Origin: Holophagaceae bacterium
GTDB taxonomy: Bacteria; Acidobacteriota; Holophagae; Holophagales; Holophagaceae
Assembly (NCBI GenBank): GCA_021286765.1
Contig: JAJTBS010000001.1
Location: forward strand, 1-64,000
Direction of reading: 5' to 3'
Length of the DNA: 64,000 bases
Shown here: piece after piece, positions 19,269 to 27,309 of the stretch
Layout of the letters: every line of letters starts with the position of its first letter
Numbering within the stretch: position 1 is the first letter of the stretch
The notes under the pieces: generated by a model
The model's database searches: none
What the model saw: the letters and a program-made list of their open reading frames with translations, nothing else
What the model was told of the DNA's origin: nothing
Position numbers and translations under genes: made by a program

Positions 19269-20372
19269 ATGAGCGAGTCACGCGCCCGCAAACCCTCCGT
19301 GATCAAGAGGCGGTTTCCCTGGGGCTGGTTGGTGCTGGGCCTGCTTGCGGTGGCTGTCCTGGGAGCCATGATGGCGGCGCGGGGCGGCCCTGTGGCCGTC
19401 TCCGTGTCGTCCCCCACGGTCTTCAAGGCTGGCGAGCGCAATCCGTTGGTGACCGCCTCGGGTTACCTGGTGGCCCGTACCCGGGCCACGCTGTCGAGCA
19501 AGGTGCTGGGCCGCGTGAGCTGGCTGGGGGTGCAGGAGGGCAGCCGGGTGGCCAAGGGGCAGATCCTGGCGCGACTGGAATCGCCAGATCTGGCCGCCAG
19601 CCGGGACCAGGTGCAGGCCCAGTTGGATCAGGCCAAGGTGGACCTGGACCGGGCTGAGAAGCTGCGCGCCCTGGGCATCCAGGATGCGGCCACCGTGGAC
19701 CGGCTCCGCAGCCAGAAGCGCACCCTGGAGGCTCAGCTGGCCTACCAGAACGCCCTGCTCGACAGCATGGAGCTGCGGGCGCCCTTCAGCGGCGTGGTCA
19801 CCCAGAAGCTCTCCGAAGTGGGCGAGACCGTGGCGCCGGGCAGCGCGGGTGGCGCCAATGCCATCAACGCCGTCCTGGTCATGGCCGACTTCGACACGCT
19901 GGAAGTGGAAGTGGAGGTGAACGAGGCCTCCATCGCCAAGCTGCAGCGGGGCATGCCCGCGGAGGTCCGGGTGGATGCCCTGGATGGGCAGGGCCAGCGC
20001 TCCGTGCTGAAGGGACGGCTGCGGGAAATCTACCCCAGCTCCAACCGGCAGAAGGCCGTGGTGGTGGTGCGTGTGGCCTTCGTCGAGAAGGACCCGCTGC
20101 TTGTGCCAGACATGGGGGCCAAGGTCACCTTCCTGGGCGACGCCTATGCCCAGGACGTGGTCGTGCTGGGGCGGGAACAGGTGAAGAAGCAGGATGGCAA
20201 AGCCTTCGCATGGGTGGTGGAGAACGGCCTGGCGGTGCAGACGTTCGTGAGCATCCAGGCTGAGAATCCAGTCGGGCTGGAGGTGAAGGGCCTGCCCAAG
20301 GACGCGATGCTGATTGTGGCCCCGCCCGAATCCCTGAAGCCCGGCGCCAAAGTCAGGGTCAAGAACGGATGA
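19269..20372 (+). CDS. Membrane fusion protein (MacA/HlyD-like)
   Basis: 367 residues, one N-terminal membrane anchor (about 19-37), then periplasmic adaptor domains: a barrel-sandwich/lipoyl half (ATLSSKVLGRVSWLGVQEGS), an alpha-helical hairpin rich in Gln/Lys/Asp (about 112-165), the returning lipoyl half (MELRAPFSGVVTQKLSEVG) and beta-barrel domains. It would join the inner-membrane ABC permeases encoded next to an outer-membrane channel. ATG 19269 is chosen (TTGGAG about 10 bases upstream); an in-frame TTG lies two codons earlier. Its stop overlaps the ATPase start. Confidence 0.9.
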   Translation: MSESRARKPSVIKRRFPWGWLVLGLLAVAVLGAMMAARGGPVAVSVSSPTVFKAGERNPLVTASGYLVARTRATLSSKVLGRVSWLGVQEGSRVAKGQILARLESPDLAASRDQVQAQLDQAKVDLDRAEKLRALGIQDAATVDRLRSQKRTLEAQLAYQNALLDSMELRAPFSGVVTQKLSEVGETVAPGSAGGANAINAVLVMADFDTLEVEVEVNEASIAKLQRGMPAEVRVDALDGQGQRSVLKGRLREIYPSSNRQKAVVVVRVAFVEKDPLLVPDMGAKVTFLGDAYAQDVVVLGREQVKKQDGKAFAWVVENGLAVQTFVSIQAENPVGLEVKGLPKDAMLIVAPPESLKPGAKVRVKNG

Positions 20373-21091
20373 ACGCCGACCGCTTCGACCTGGGCGGGGG
20401 CGAGCCCATCATCACCCTGCGCGACGTGGCCAAGAGCTACTGGCGGGAGGCACTGGAGATCCCGGTGCTCCAGGGCATCGACCTGGAGATCCCCAGGGGG
20501 GCCTACATCGCCCTCATGGGCCCCTCCGGCAGCGGGAAGACGACGCTGCTGAACCTGGTGGCTGGCATCGACCGCCCCACCGGGGGGTCTCTGGAGGTGT
20601 GCGGCCATGAACTGAACGCCCTGGATGACGACCAGCTGGCCGCCTGGCGCAATGCCCATGTGGGCTTCATCTTCCAGAACTACAACCTGGTGCCGGTGCT
20701 GAACGCCTTCGAGAACGTGGAACTGCCCCTCCTCCTCACGGGGGCGGGCCGCGGCGAGCGCCGGGATCGTGTGGAGGAGGCCCTCGCCCTGGTGAACCTC
20801 ACGGACCGGATGTGGAACTACCCCCGCCAGCTCAGTGGGGGCCAGGAGCAGCGCGTGGCCATCGCCCGGGCCATCGTCACGGACCCCGACCTGCTGGTGG
20901 CCGACGAGCCCACGGGTGCCCTGGATGCGAAAAACGCAGAAGAAGTGCTCGCCCTCATGGCGCGGCTCAATTCGGAGTACCAGAAGACCATCGTGATGGT
21001 CACCCACGATCCGAAAGCCGCACATCATGCGCGGCACCAGATCCACCTCGAGAAGGGCGTGCTGGACAAGGCCGTGGAGGTGAACCGGTGA
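20369..21091 (+). CDS. ABC transporter ATPase (MacB/LolD family)
   Basis: 240 residues, complete nucleotide-binding domain: Walker A GPSGSGKT (51-58), Q-loop in [14 protein letters not shown], signature LSGGQEQR (155-162), Walker [13 protein letters not shown], and H-loop VTHD. The [16 protein letters not shown] stretch is typical of the LolD/MacB/FtsE branch that powers mechanotransmission-type (FtsX-fold) permeases. It lies between the adaptor and two separate permease genes, forming one operon. Confidence 0.93.
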   Translation: MNADRFDLGGGEPIITLRDVAKSYWREALEIPVLQGIDLEIPRGAYIALMGPSGSGKTTLLNLVAGIDRPTGGSLEVCGHELNALDDDQLAAWRNAHVGFIFQNYNLVPVLNAFENVELPLLLTGAGRGERRDRVEEALALVNLTDRMWNYPRQLSGGQEQRVAIARAIVTDPDLLVADEPTGALDAKNAEEVLALMARLNSEYQKTIVMVTHDPKAAHHARHQIHLEKGVLDKAVEVNR

Positions 21092-21104
21092 GCGGGGCCT
21101 GCTG

Positions 21105-22271
21105 ATGCGCTGGATGGCACTCATCTGGAAGAGCCTGATGCGCTCCAAGCGGCGCACGCTCCTCATCGTGGGCAGCCTCATCCTGTCCGTGTTCACGGTG
21201 GCCGTGCTCCAGAGCCTGCTCACCACGCTGGACGCCGTCACCAACAATCCGAATTCCAGCAACCGGCTCGTGGTGCGGCACAAGAGCGGCCTGACCCAGA
21301 TGCTCCCCCGCAGCTACGAAGCCTACCTGCGCCAGCAGTCGGAAGTGGAGACCGTCTGCGCCCTCCAGTGGTTCGGGGGCTACTACCAGGATCCCCGCAA
21401 TTTCTTCGCGAACTTCGCCAGCGATGAGACCACCTTGTTCCAGACCTTCCGGGAGGAGTTCGGCGTCGCCGGCATCACCGAGGCCCAGATCAAGGAGTAC
21501 CTCCGGGATGGCGCGGGCTGCATCGTGGGCGAGAGCCTGGCCCAGAAGAACGGCTGGAAGGTGGGCGACGTGGTGCCGTTGACGGGCACCATCTTCCCCA
21601 TCAACCCGCGCCTCACCATTCGGCTCATCTACAAGAGCCCCAAGCCCTCGGACGAGAACGTCCTCCACTTCCACTACAAGGTGCTGGAGGAGGGGGTGCC
21701 CCGCATGAAGGGCCTGGTGGGCTCCTTCTGGGTGCGGACGCACCGGCCGGAGGACATCCCCCGCTTCATCGAAAGGGTGGATCGGCACTACGCCAACAGC
21801 GCCTACGAGACGCTGACGGAGACGGAGAACGCCTTCAACCTCAGCTTCGTGAAGATGCTCGGCAACATCGGCGCCATCATCCAGGGCATCACGGCCGCGG
21901 TGGTGGTGGCCATCCTCATCGTCACGGGCAACACCATGGCCACCGCCATCCGCGAGCGCACCACGGAGATTGCGGTCTTCCGGGCCATGGGTTTCTCCGC
22001 GGGCCGAGTGCTGGCGTTGCTGCTGTCGGAAGGCGTGCTTCTGGTGGGCGCCGGGGGTGGCCTCGGCGTGCTGCTGGCGAACCTGGCCGCCGGCGGCGTC
22101 CGCGAATCCCTGGGGGTGGCCATGCCCTTCTTCGCGGATTTCGCCATCCTTCCGGACACGGTCCTTGCCTGCATGGCGGGGGCCCTGGGCATCGGCGTCC
22201 TCGCCACCTTCGTGCCGGCTTACGCGGCCACCCGCCGGCCCATCACGGACGGCCTGAAGGCCATCGGATGA
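21105..22271 (+). CDS. FtsX-type ABC permease, first subunit
   Basis: 388 residues with the MacB/LolC layout: TM1 near the N terminus (RTLLIVGSLILSVFTVAVL), a large periplasmic domain (about 45-245), then three C-terminal helices (AAVVVAILIVTGNTMATAI; VLALLLSEGVLLVGAGGGLG; LACMAGALGIGVLATFVPAY). The cytoplasmic sequence RTTEIAVFRAMGFSAGRVL is the conserved coupling region of FtsX-family permeases. Two permease genes side by side suggest a heterodimer. Stop overlaps the start of the next permease. Confidence 0.9.
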   Translation: MRWMALIWKSLMRSKRRTLLIVGSLILSVFTVAVLQSLLTTLDAVTNNPNSSNRLVVRHKSGLTQMLPRSYEAYLRQQSEVETVCALQWFGGYYQDPRNFFANFASDETTLFQTFREEFGVAGITEAQIKEYLRDGAGCIVGESLAQKNGWKVGDVVPLTGTIFPINPRLTIRLIYKSPKPSDENVLHFHYKVLEEGVPRMKGLVGSFWVRTHRPEDIPRFIERVDRHYANSAYETLTETENAFNLSFVKMLGNIGAIIQGITAAVVVAILIVTGNTMATAIRERTTEIAVFRAMGFSAGRVLALLLSEGVLLVGAGGGLGVLLANLAAGGVRESLGVAMPFFADFAILPDTVLACMAGALGIGVLATFVPAYAATRRPITDGLKAIG

Positions 22272-23497
22272 TCCTCGGCCTGCTCATCCTCCTGCCTCTG
22301 GCGGCCTACCTGGCCTGGCTGGTCTGGGCCCTGGTGGCCTATCCCATCCCCCTGGGCTACAACCTGCGGTCCCTGTGGCAGCGCAAGCTGTCAAGCCTCA
22401 GCACGGCCGCGGCCATCGCCCTGGTGGTGGGCATCTTCGTGGTGGTGCTGAGCCTGGCCCAGGGGCTCTCCGTGGCCTTCGTCAGCAGCGGCCGACCGGA
22501 CCAGGCCATTGTGCTGCGCCCCAATGCTCGCTTCGAGTTGAACAGTTCCATCGAGCGGGACCGCATGCGCATCCTCAAGGTCCATCCCCTGCTCAAGCGG
22601 GATGCGGAAGGCCCCATGGCCAGCGCCGAGGTGGTGGTGGTGAAGCTCTTTCCCATGGCCGACGGCACCGACACCAATGTCACGGTGCGGGGGCTGGAGG
22701 GCAGGGGCATCACCCTGCGCCCCCAGGTCCGGCTCGTGCAGGGTCGCTGGTTCCGGCCGGGGCTCAGCGAGGTGGTGGTGCCCCGGAAGATGCAGGGCCG
22801 CTTCCCCAGCATGGAACTGGGCCGGAACCTGCGCATGGGGGGGCGTGACTGGCAGATCGTGGGGACTTTCGATGCCGGTGGCGCCAGCTACGAGAGCGAA
22901 GTCTGGTCTGATGTGAACGACGTGATGCAGGCCTTCCGGCGCGAGTCCTATTCCGCCATGGTGGCCCGCCTGGAAAGCCCCGGCCGGGTCGAGGGTTTCC
23001 TGAAGGCTGTGGAGGACGACAAGCGGTTGAAGCTGGATGTGATCCGGGAGACGGACTACTTCAGAGAACTCACCAAGGCGGGCGATCCCATCAAGATCCT
23101 GGGCAACCTCATCACCCTCATCCTCACGGGCGCGGCGATCTTCGCGGCCATGAACACCATGTATGCCGCCGTGGCCGGGCGCACCAAGGAGATCGGCACC
23201 CTGCGGGCGCTGGGGTTCCGCCAGCGGGAGATCCTGGCCAGCTTCCAGTGGGAGAGCATCTTCCTTTGCCTCGCGGGGGGCCTCCTGGGGTCGGGGTTGG
23301 CCCTCTTCGCCAACGGTATCCAGACCGGTACCACCAGCTTCGAGACCTTCAGCGACGTGAGTTTCGCCTTCACCATCACCCCGGGCCTCATGGCCCAGGG
23401 GGTGGCCTTCAGCCTGGTGATGGGGCTGCTGGGAGGCTTCCTGCCGGCCTGGCGGGCCAGCCGCATTCCGTTGACGGAGGCGATGAAGGGGGGGTGA
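22268..23497 (+). CDS. FtsX-type ABC permease, second subunit
   Basis: 409 residues. It has an extra N-terminal hydrophobic stretch (LGLLILLPLAAYLAWLVWAL) before the usual TM1 (LSTAAAIALVVGIFVVVLS). A periplasmic domain and three C-terminal helices follow, with coupling motif GRTKEIGTLRALGFRQREIL. The C terminus WRASRIPLTEAMKGG is the family's usual ending. A near copy of that ending occurs again 181 bases downstream outside the gene. Together with the preceding three genes it forms a tripartite export pump or lipoprotein/antimicrobial extrusion system; the cargo is unknown. Confidence 0.9.
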   Translation: MILGLLILLPLAAYLAWLVWALVAYPIPLGYNLRSLWQRKLSSLSTAAAIALVVGIFVVVLSLAQGLSVAFVSSGRPDQAIVLRPNARFELNSSIERDRMRILKVHPLLKRDAEGPMASAEVVVVKLFPMADGTDTNVTVRGLEGRGITLRPQVRLVQGRWFRPGLSEVVVPRKMQGRFPSMELGRNLRMGGRDWQIVGTFDAGGASYESEVWSDVNDVMQAFRRESYSAMVARLESPGRVEGFLKAVEDDKRLKLDVIRETDYFRELTKAGDPIKILGNLITLILTGAAIFAAMNTMYAAVAGRTKEIGTLRALGFRQREILASFQWESIFLCLAGGLLGSGLALFANGIQTGTTSFETFSDVSFAFTITPGLMAQGVAFSLVMGLLGGFLPAWRASRIPLTEAMKGG

Positions 23498-23680
23498 GGC
23501 GGCTGGCCCTGCCGCGCGGCCGGCGCCTGCGGCTTGGCCTTGCGGAGGCCGGCCTAGTGCTCAGCCCGTCGGGTGCCCGGCTCAGAACGCTGCCCCGCAG
23601 CGCCCTTTGCCACCCAACAGGACTTCGCTCTGGCGGGCCAGCCGCATTCCGCTGACGGAGGCCATGAGGGGGGGTGAGGC
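23449..23680 (+). repeat. Direct repeat of the permease 3' end
   Basis: About 52 bases covering the last codons of the permease (23449-23500) recur at 23630-23680 with 3 substitutions and one deleted base. The copy still reads W R A S R I P L T E A M R G G in one frame. The ~130 bases between contain a bulged inverted repeat (GGCCGG...CCGGCC, 23518-23554). Either the gene end was duplicated, or the second copy is the surviving tail of a deleted paralogous permease gene. Confidence 0.88.
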
Positions 23681-23688
23681 CGCTGTCC

Positions 23689-23717
23689 TTGACAGCCATC
23701 GTTTTGCGAGGCAGATT
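23689..23717 (+). promoter_or_regulatory. Candidate promoter for the padR gene
   Basis: A perfect TTGACA -35 hexamer at 23689-23694 begins right after the duplicated permease tail. At 17 bases spacing lies CAGATT (23712-23717), a poor -10. The strong -35 and the location 58 bases before the GTG start make a promoter plausible, but the -10 is weak. Confidence 0.35.
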
Positions 23718-23751
23718 GAAGGTGCTTCTTTCTCCTAACCCGGAGGGCCTC

Positions 23752-24078
23752 GTGGACCGTGAATTGCTGAAGGGCAGCACGCCGCTGCTGCTGTTGTCGC
23801 TGCTCTGCGAGGGGCCCATGTACGGCTACCAGATCATCGAGACGGTCCGTCAGCGCACGGGTGGAAGCTATACGTTGAAAGAGGGGGCCTTGTACCCCGC
23901 TCTCCACAAGCTTGAAGCCACCGAGTTCATCGCCTCCTACTGGGAGACCCAGGAGAACGGCCGGGAGCGGCGCTACTACGCCATCCAGCCGGCGGGCCTG
24001 GCTTTCCTGACGGCCAAGAAGAAGGAATGGAACCAGTTCGTGGACATGGTCCAGGCCTTCGTGGGACCCAGGGCCTAG
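23752..24078 (+). CDS. PadR-family transcriptional regulator
   Basis: 108 residues, a compact winged-helix regulator. Family motifs: LLKGSTPLLLLSLLCEGPMYGYQI, then LKEGALYPALHKLE (recognition helix and turn), and a wing NGRERRYYAIQPAG. GTG 23752 is chosen because CGGAGGG lies 8 bases upstream and it gives the family-typical N terminus. The partner gene downstream, with a HAAS-type domain, is the usual companion of PadR regulators that sense membrane or ligand stress. The adjacent ABC export operon is a likely target. Confidence 0.9.
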   Translation: MDRELLKGSTPLLLLSLLCEGPMYGYQIIETVRQRTGGSYTLKEGALYPALHKLEATEFIASYWETQENGRERRYYAIQPAGLAFLTAKKKEWNQFVDMVQAFVGPRA

Positions 24079-24088
24079 CAGGCAGCCC

Positions 24089-24853
24089 GTGTCCAAGGCG
24101 CTGGAAGCCTATCTCGTCCAAGTGGGCTCAGGCCTCAAGGGCCTGTCCCGGAGGCGTCGCCTGACGGTGATCCGCGAGCTGGAAGCGCACTTGCTGGACG
24201 AGGCCGAGGCCCGCGGCATCGAATCCGAATCGGCCATGTCCGCCATGCTCTCCGAGAAGGAACACCCCAGCCTGCTGGCAGAGGAACTCGCCGCTGGCGA
24301 GGGCGAAGATGCCAACCACCGGGGTGGCACTGCCCTGGCCGCGGGCGTGATCATCGGCCTGGCCACCGGCGGGCACATGTGGTGGTTCGAGGGCTGGCGC
24401 TGGTACATCGCCTTGGCCTTCGCCGCGGCTCAGGGGCTGGCCGTGGGTTCCGGCTATTTCTGGGTGCGCCGCCACTGGCTGCGGCTGGAGCCCTGGGCCC
24501 GGACCCTGGTGGCGGTGCTCATCACCGCCGTGCTGTCCATTCCCCTGGGCTTCACCACCCACCACGGCTTCAAGCCGACCCGCCTGCTCTATGGCGCCTT
24601 CACAGGATTCCTCCTGGAGCGTCACAGCCAGGAACGCCCCCTCTGGCAGGCGCTTCTGGAGCCGGTGGTGTTCACCGCGCTCATGTTCATCCTCGAAGCC
24701 GGGGTGCTGGGCCGGATCCGCTTCCAGTGGTGGAAGGTGCCCCTGGAGCTCAGCTTCAACGCCACCATCCTCCTGAGTGTGATGCTGGCCACCCGCTTCA
24801 AGCGGCTCCTGGCTGAGCGGCGGGTGCTCACCCCCCAGCAGCAGCAAGGGTAG
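24089..24853 (+). CDS. HAAS-domain membrane protein paired with PadR
   Basis: 254 residues from GTG 24089. The N-terminal ~80 residues are a helical, charged HAAS/DUF1700-like domain (LEAYLVQVGSGLKGLSRRRR ... LEAHLLDEAEARG). About five membrane helices follow (near 86-100, 105-125, 140-165, 190-210, 220-240). Such proteins are commonly co-encoded with PadR and probably act as membrane partners or anti-regulators. It starts 10 bases after padR, so they are co-transcribed. Confidence 0.75.
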   Translation: MSKALEAYLVQVGSGLKGLSRRRRLTVIRELEAHLLDEAEARGIESESAMSAMLSEKEHPSLLAEELAAGEGEDANHRGGTALAAGVIIGLATGGHMWWFEGWRWYIALAFAAAQGLAVGSGYFWVRRHWLRLEPWARTLVAVLITAVLSIPLGFTTHHGFKPTRLLYGAFTGFLLERHSQERPLWQALLEPVVFTALMFILEAGVLGRIRFQWWKVPLELSFNATILLSVMLATRFKRLLAERRVLTPQQQQG

Positions 24854-24872
24854 GGACTTTGGGGAATCCCCC

Positions 24873-24901
24873 TTGAGTCAAAAGGAATCGGGCGGTAGAC
24901 T
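24873..24901 (+). promoter_or_regulatory. Sigma-70-type promoter for rpmE
   Basis: TTGAGT (24873-24878) and TAGACT (24896-24901) are separated by exactly 17 bases, each matching 4 of 6 consensus positions. The predicted transcript would start near 24908, about 70 bases before the rpmE ATG. Confidence 0.6.
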
Positions 24902-24976
24902 GGTCCTCTTGCGTGGACAAGCCGCGTGCGCATACCCCGCTGGTGGGGGCATCCGGTCGGTCCCAGGAGGAAAGCC

Positions 24977-25234
24977 ATGAAAGAGAACATGCACCCCGAA
25001 CTGCACGACGTGAAGGTCCACTGCGCCTGCGGCAACGAGTTCATGACGCGCTCCACCAAAAAGGAGCTGCGCGTGGAAATCTGCTCGAGCTGCCACCCCT
25101 ACTTCACGGGCAAGCAGCGCCTGATGGACACCGAAGGCCGCGTGGACAAGTTCAACAAGAAGTACGCCAAGAAGGCGGCCCCTGCGGCCCCCGAGGCGGC
25201 TCCTGCCGAGACCGCCCCGGTCACCGAAGCCTAG
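24977..25234 (+). CDS. rpmE: Ribosomal protein bL31
   Basis: 85 residues. [19 protein letters not shown] is a typical L31 N terminus, and the cysteines (CAC near 17-19; [10 protein letters not shown]) mark the zinc-binding form. A 20-residue Ala/Pro/Glu tail extends past the normal end at about residue 65. The ATG at 24977 follows AGGAGG closely; the upstream in-frame ATG lacks support. Monocistronic: promoter before, strong terminator after. Confidence 0.95.
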   Translation: MKENMHPELHDVKVHCACGNEFMTRSTKKELRVEICSSCHPYFTGKQRLMDTEGRVDKFNKKYAKKAAPAAPEAAPAETAPVTEA

Positions 25235-25246
25235 CTGATTCGTTCC

Positions 25247-25280
25247 AAAGGACGGGCCGAGCGATCGGCCCGTCCTTTTT
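25247..25280 (+). terminator. Intrinsic terminator of rpmE
   Basis: A perfect stem of at least 14 bp (AAAGGACGGGCCGA with its complement) around a GCGA tetraloop, ending in TTTTT, 13 bases after the rpmE stop codon. One of the clearest terminators in the window. Confidence 0.92.
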
Positions 25281-25303
25281 CGTAGGCGCGGATAGGAGGG
25301 ATC

Positions 25304-26377
25304 ATGCTCGACCAGCTTGAAGCCGTGGAGGCCCGCTTCCAGGAAGTGGAGGCGCAGCTCCAGGATCCCGGCGTGGTGTCGGATCCCAAGCGCCTGCGGG
25401 AGCTGTCCAAGCTCCGGGCCGAGCTGGAGCCGGTGGTGCTGGCCTTCCAGGCTCAGCGCAACCTGGTCAAGCAGCTCGAAGAGGCCGAGTCCATCCTGGG
25501 CGACAAGGCCATGGAGGCCGAGCTGCGCGAAATGGCCGAGCTGGAGATCCCCGACCTGAAGAAGGCCATTGCCGAGGGCGATGCGGAGATCAAGCGGCTG
25601 CTCATCCCCAAGGACCCGGCCGACGCCAAGAACGTGATCCTCGAAGTCCGCGCCGGCACGGGCGGCGAGGAGGCGGCCCTGTTCGCTGCGGAGATCTTCC
25701 GCATGTACATCCGCTTTGCGGAACGCAGGGGTTTCAAGGTGTCGGTGCTCGACGAGAGTGATGCCGATGCGGGCGGATTGAAGGATGCCACCGCGGAAAT
25801 CCAGGGCGAGGGGGCCTACAGCCTCTTCCGCTTCGAGAGCGGCGTGCACCGGGTGCAGCGGGTGCCCAAGACCGAGACCCAGGGCCGCATCCACACCTCA
25901 GCCTGCACCGTGGCGGTCATGCCCGAGGCCGAGGAGGTGGACATCGAGATCCACCAGAAGGACCTGCGCGTCGATACCTTCTGCTCCGGCGGCAAGGGCG
26001 GCCAGAGCGTCAACACCACGTATTCGGCCGTTCGCCTCACCCACCTGCCCACCAACACCGTGGTGCAGTGCCAGGACGAGCGCAGCCAGATCAAGAACAT
26101 GGCCAAGGCCATGACGGTGCTGCGCAGCCGCCTGCTCCAGAAAGCCCAGGACGAGGCGGACGCCATCCATTCGGCCATGCGAAAGTCCCAGGTGGGCAGC
26201 GGCGACCGCAGCGAGAAGATCCGCACCTACAACTTCCCCCAGGGGCGCGTCACCGACCACCGCATCGGCGTCACCATCCACCAGATCGACAGCTTCATGG
26301 GCGGCCAGATCGAGCCCATCCTGGAGCCCCTCCGCGCGGCCTTCGAGGCGGAGCGGTTGCAGGCGCTGGAAGCCTGA
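25304..26377 (+). CDS. prfA: Peptide chain release factor 1
   Basis: 357 residues, the normal RF1 length. Recognises UAA/UAG stop codons and triggers peptide release. The codon-recognition tripeptide of the P-x-T type is at 188-190 (PKT in [15 protein letters not shown]), separating it from RF2 (SPF). The catalytic GGQ loop is at 232-234 in a slightly unusual context ([17 protein letters not shown], where SGAGGQHVN is commoner). It starts 24 bases after the rpmE terminator. No prmC (hemK) gene follows, unlike many genomes. Confidence 0.96.
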   Translation: MLDQLEAVEARFQEVEAQLQDPGVVSDPKRLRELSKLRAELEPVVLAFQAQRNLVKQLEEAESILGDKAMEAELREMAELEIPDLKKAIAEGDAEIKRLLIPKDPADAKNVILEVRAGTGGEEAALFAAEIFRMYIRFAERRGFKVSVLDESDADAGGLKDATAEIQGEGAYSLFRFESGVHRVQRVPKTETQGRIHTSACTVAVMPEAEEVDIEIHQKDLRVDTFCSGGKGGQSVNTTYSAVRLTHLPTNTVVQCQDERSQIKNMAKAMTVLRSRLLQKAQDEADAIHSAMRKSQVGSGDRSEKIRTYNFPQGRVTDHRIGVTIHQIDSFMGGQIEPILEPLRAAFEAERLQALEA

Positions 26378-26410
26378 TCAGGGCCGAGGCCGTGAATCCA
26401 GAGGGTAGAG

Positions 26411-27253
26411 CTACTTCCTGAGCGTCACCCGCTCCGCCGTCGTCAGACTGAAGGCCACGGGCTTTCCTGAGGGGATGCGGATGATGGTATCCGCCGTGCC
26501 CGCGGCGAGGGCCGTGCCGGCGGCAGCGCCCAGGGCGGCTCCGCCCAGGGCGTGGTCGTTCTTGTTCTTCTTGTCGGACAGGATTCCGATGAGGGCGCCC
26601 AAGGCCGCGCCACCGCCGATGTACTTGGCGTTGCGCTCGCCGCGGGCCGTGGCGACCACGACGTGCGAGTCGGTGTCGATGCCCACACCGGCGATCTCCG
26701 TGAGGCGGATCCCCAGGGCCCCTTGGCCGTTGCTCAGGCGGCCGGCCGCGGCGCTCTGGGTGATGACGCCCCGGGCCTGACTGCCGGCGCTCCAGACCAG
26801 CTTGCCATCCTGGACCACGTCCGAGGCCAGGGTGCCATCCCAGGCATCGCCGGCCAGATCCTTTTCGGTGGTCAGCTCCCGGGCCAGGGTGATCTCGAGC
26901 TTGGTCCCGATGGGGACCTCCACCACCACGGGTTTCGGGTCGTTTTTCGGGGCAGGGGCCTGGGCCAAGGTAAGGGCTTCCTGCTTCTTGATTTCGGCGC
27001 GCTTCTTGGCATCGGAGACCTGCCGCTCCAGGGCCTTCACCTGGGACTTGGTGAGGTGCTGCACGGTCTCCGCATCGTCGCCGGTGGCCTTGCCGGACTT
27101 GGCCTCGGCGAGCTGCTGCTCCAGCTGGGCGACCTTGGCTTCGGCGGCCTTGGCGGCCTCTTCAGCCTGAATGGCGGCTTCGCTCTTGTGGTTGCAGGCC
27201 AGTGAGAAGGAAAGGGCTGCCGCGAGGGCGAGGTGGGGGAGCACGGGACGCAT
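26411..27253 (-). CDS. Lipoprotein with coiled coil and glycine-zipper segment
   Basis: 280 residues. The N terminus is a lipoprotein signal with lipobox SLAC (Cys20), followed by an Ala/Glu/Lys-rich coiled coil (about 23-100). A beta-rich middle carries PIGTKLEITLARELTTEKD, reminiscent of envelope proteins holding small beta domains. A Gly/Ala-rich stretch (about 217-250: GGGAALGALIGILSD, ALGGAALGAAAG) looks like a glycine zipper able to insert in membranes. Anchored in the inner or outer membrane; function unknown. It diverges from hrcA, sharing a 56-base intergenic region with a palindrome. Confidence 0.75.
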   Translation of the reverse strand: MRPVLPHLALAAALSFSLACNHKSEAAIQAEEAAKAAEAKVAQLEQQLAEAKSGKATGDDAETVQHLTKSQVKALERQVSDAKKRAEIKKQEALTLAQAPAPKNDPKPVVVEVPIGTKLEITLARELTTEKDLAGDAWDGTLASDVVQDGKLVWSAGSQARGVITQSAAAGRLSNGQGALGIRLTEIAGVGIDTDSHVVVATARGERNAKYIGGGAALGALIGILSDKKNKNDHALGGAALGAAAGTALAAGTADTIIRIPSGKPVAFSLTTAERVTLRK

Positions 27254-27272
27254 GGGGCCTCCTCGATTGGGG

Positions 27273-27289
27273 TGCCGTATAGTATGGCA
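27273..27289. promoter_or_regulatory. Operator-like palindrome between lipoprotein gene and hrcA
   Basis: TGCCGTA-TAG-TATGGCA is a 7+3+7 inverted repeat with one mismatch. It overlaps TATAGT (27278-27283), a good -10 for hrcA transcription, 27 bases before its ATG. It is not the CIRCE sequence to which HrcA usually binds. A repressor site for one or both divergent genes is plausible. Confidence 0.45.
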
Positions 27290-27309
27290 TCCCGACAGGG
27301 ACCCTTCCG

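Noticed and set aside
23752-24853. PadR and HAAS pair as a toxin-antitoxin module
   Set aside because: Motifs are those of a winged-helix regulator and a membrane HAAS protein; sizes and membrane helices do not fit a toxin-antitoxin pair.
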